Shown: positions 52,847 to 53,692 of the stretch, piece by piece | Layout: the number at the start of each line of letters is the position of its first letter | Numbering within the stretch: the stretch's first letter is position 1 | Assembly: GCA_937766455.1 (NCBI GenBank) | Contig: CALLXD010000029.1 | Location: forward strand, 1 to 53,692 | From: Vicinamibacterales bacterium | GTDB taxonomy: Bacteria; Acidobacteriota; Vicinamibacteria; Vicinamibacterales; UBA8438 | DNA: 53,692 nucleotides | Direction: 5' to 3' | Translations under genes and position numbers: made by a program | Notes under the pieces: model-generated | What the model was told of the DNA's origin: nothing | What the model saw: the letters and a program-made list of their open reading frames with translations, nothing else | Database searches by the model: none

Positions 52847-53692
52847 ATGAGAAAAGTGGTAGCCCTCCTCGGGCTGATATCGGCCCTCGCGTTGGTGCTC
52901 CCGTCGTCGCAGGGGACCCTGCCGGCGGTGGCCGCACAGGCCCCGACGGCGTCCCAGCTGCCCAGGGTTGAGGCGCCGCCCCGGTCAGCGCTCCTGCCGG
53001 CGCAGGAGCACGTGCATGCGCGGTATCAAGCCGACATTGCGGCCGTGCAGCGATTCCGCCCCACCCATCATTTCTGGCGGCACATTTTTACGATTCCTGA
53101 TGGCAGCATCATTTTCGGCAGCGCCGAAGATGGCCGGTTGCTGGCGACCTTTCCGACCCAGGGCAATTGGGCCAGCGAGGGTGTCTGGGAAGATGAGGCG
53201 CTGGCGGACACGCTCGAAGGGGTGCGCCTTCAGTCTCGTCTGACCCGCCGCCGAGACCAGGTGGAAGCACTGCTGACCCCGATGGTTGGTGAGGTCGTGC
53301 ACAACCCGACGCGAGGGCGATTCTTGTCGCCAAATGCCGCGCGATACGGCGGGTTTCTCGACCAGTGGGGGCAGATCTACGAACGGTTCGGGGTCCCGGC
53401 CGAGATCGGATTGGCGCAGGCGGTGGTGGAGTCCGGCCTGAATGGACGGGCTCGTTCAAGCGCATCGGCCCTGGGGTTCTGCCAGTTCTTGCGGCGGAAC
53501 TGGAACCATCTGAACCGGCTGGCACCGAACGTCATCGAGGCCTTCAACCAGACAACGCAGGCGCCCTACTGTGCCGCGTATCTGAGTATTCTGGCGACGA
53601 TGTATGGCAGTTTTATTCCGGCCCTTTCGGAGCATCATGCCGGGGGCGTGAATGTCGGGCGCACCCTCATCAACGGGGAACGGCTGGGGGGA
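52847..53692 (+). CDS. Lytic transglycosylase-like (SLT/lysozyme fold) exported protein, partial
   Basis: The reading frame starts at ATG 52847 and is still open at the window edge after 282 codons. A signal peptide (LLGLISALALVLPSSQG) is followed by a region with HHFWRHIFTIPDGSIIFG and a lysozyme-like segment GVPAEIGLAQAVVESGLNGR with the candidate catalytic E195, then SSASALGFCQFLRRNW. This pattern fits transglycosylase SLT domains, which cut peptidoglycan glycan strands. A TACAAT box at about 52782-52787 may be its promoter. The 3' end, which often carries LysM or SPOR domains, is not in the window. Confidence 0.7.
   Translation, partial: MRKVVALLGLISALALVLPSSQGTLPAVAAQAPTASQLPRVEAPPRSALLPAQEHVHARYQADIAAVQRFRPTHHFWRHIFTIPDGSIIFGSAEDGRLLATFPTQGNWASEGVWEDEALADTLEGVRLQSRLTRRRDQVEALLTPMVGEVVHNPTRGRFLSPNAARYGGFLDQWGQIYERFGVPAEIGLAQAVVESGLNGRARSSASALGFCQFLRRNWNHLNRLAPNVIEAFNQTTQAPYCAAYLSILATMYGSFIPALSEHHAGGVNVGRTLINGERLGG

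Noticed and set aside
1..53692. tRNA, rRNA, CRISPR, integrase, prophage or classical insertion sequence
   Set aside because: Reading both strands I found no cloverleaf, rRNA core, spaced direct-repeat array, or transposase/integrase motif.

Overview
The window is about 53.7 kb of high-GC bacterial chromosome. It carries no rRNA, tRNA, CRISPR array, phage or plasmid functions that I can see. The gene content resembles Acidobacteriota of the Vicinamibacteria type. This is an inference from family content: many secreted one-domain hydrolases, several PQQ-type dehydrogenases, three copies of the secreted family that opens with 'PDLQGVW', a DUF6152 protein, a TIGR02999-type ECF sigma factor, and a protein carrying the N-terminal leader typical of acidobacterial Ser/Thr kinases. 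Most products carry Sec, Tat or lipoprotein signals, so the window is mainly an envelope and periplasm toolkit for an organotroph.

Layout. 0-7.4 kb: the start of an unidentified exported protein, an SMP-30 lactonase, a MinD/FlhG-like ATPase with a J-like/RodZ-HTH protein, an M28 peptidase, RarD, and a Ser/Thr kinase with a periplasmic DUF1566 sensor. Four of these genes are frameshifted. 7.5-11.4 kb: a CsgG-like protein, then a minus-strand unit of a small membrane protein, a methyltransferase and a membrane-anchored PHP hydrolase. 11.4-24.2 kb: mostly plus-strand: cupin, PQQ dehydrogenase, PDLQGVW protein, M20 peptidase, alkaline phosphatase, outer-membrane barrel, ATP-grasp ligase, PepSY protein and DUF6152 protein, with a minus-strand secreted FAH enzyme in between. 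A 164-bp foldback element with perfect 31-bp arms lies just before the DUF6152 gene. 24.2-31.1 kb: a cytochrome c-like lipoprotein, a Rap1a-like protein, then a lipoprotein hydrolase/NatA/NatB unit and a cytochrome-PQQ dehydrogenase. 31.1-38.8 kb: a kinase remnant, a beta-lactamase-fold hydrolase, a PDLQGVW protein, a frameshifted ECF sigma factor, a kinase-leader orphan, a divergent pair of atypical (PI3K/HipA-like) kinases of which one is exported, and an exported metallophosphoesterase. 38.9-44.9 kb: creatininase, M20 peptidase, HupE, MBL lipoprotein and sulfite-oxidase-like protein, closed by a strong terminator and a REP-like inverted pair. 45-53.7 kb: a lectin-like lipoprotein, an SDR plus aldose dehydrogenase, a heme/copper monooxygenase-like protein with an Ig-like partner, a uracil-DNA glycosylase, a NIPSNAP protein, a hypothetical protein with a 40-residue Cys peptide, and the start of a lytic transglycosylase.

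How the genes fit together. The periplasmic dehydrogenases (PQQ proteins at 12.0 and 29.0 kb, aldose dehydrogenase at 46.6 kb), the SMP-30 lactonase and the heme proteins could together oxidise sugars or alcohols outside the membrane. Peptidases, phosphatases and amidases would supply small nutrients. The most unusual parts are the exported kinase/kinase/phosphatase neighbourhood (35.4-38.8 kb), the ATPase plus degenerate-J/RodZ-HTH pair (1.4-3.1 kb), two kinds of inverted-repeat element, and a set of genes whose start codon sits 6-9 bases after a TATAAT-like box, suggesting leaderless mRNAs.

Limits. Several genes need frameshift repair and most of the indels lie in G/C runs, so sequencing error is a strong possibility. 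Functions are assigned from motifs recognised by eye; no similarity search was run.
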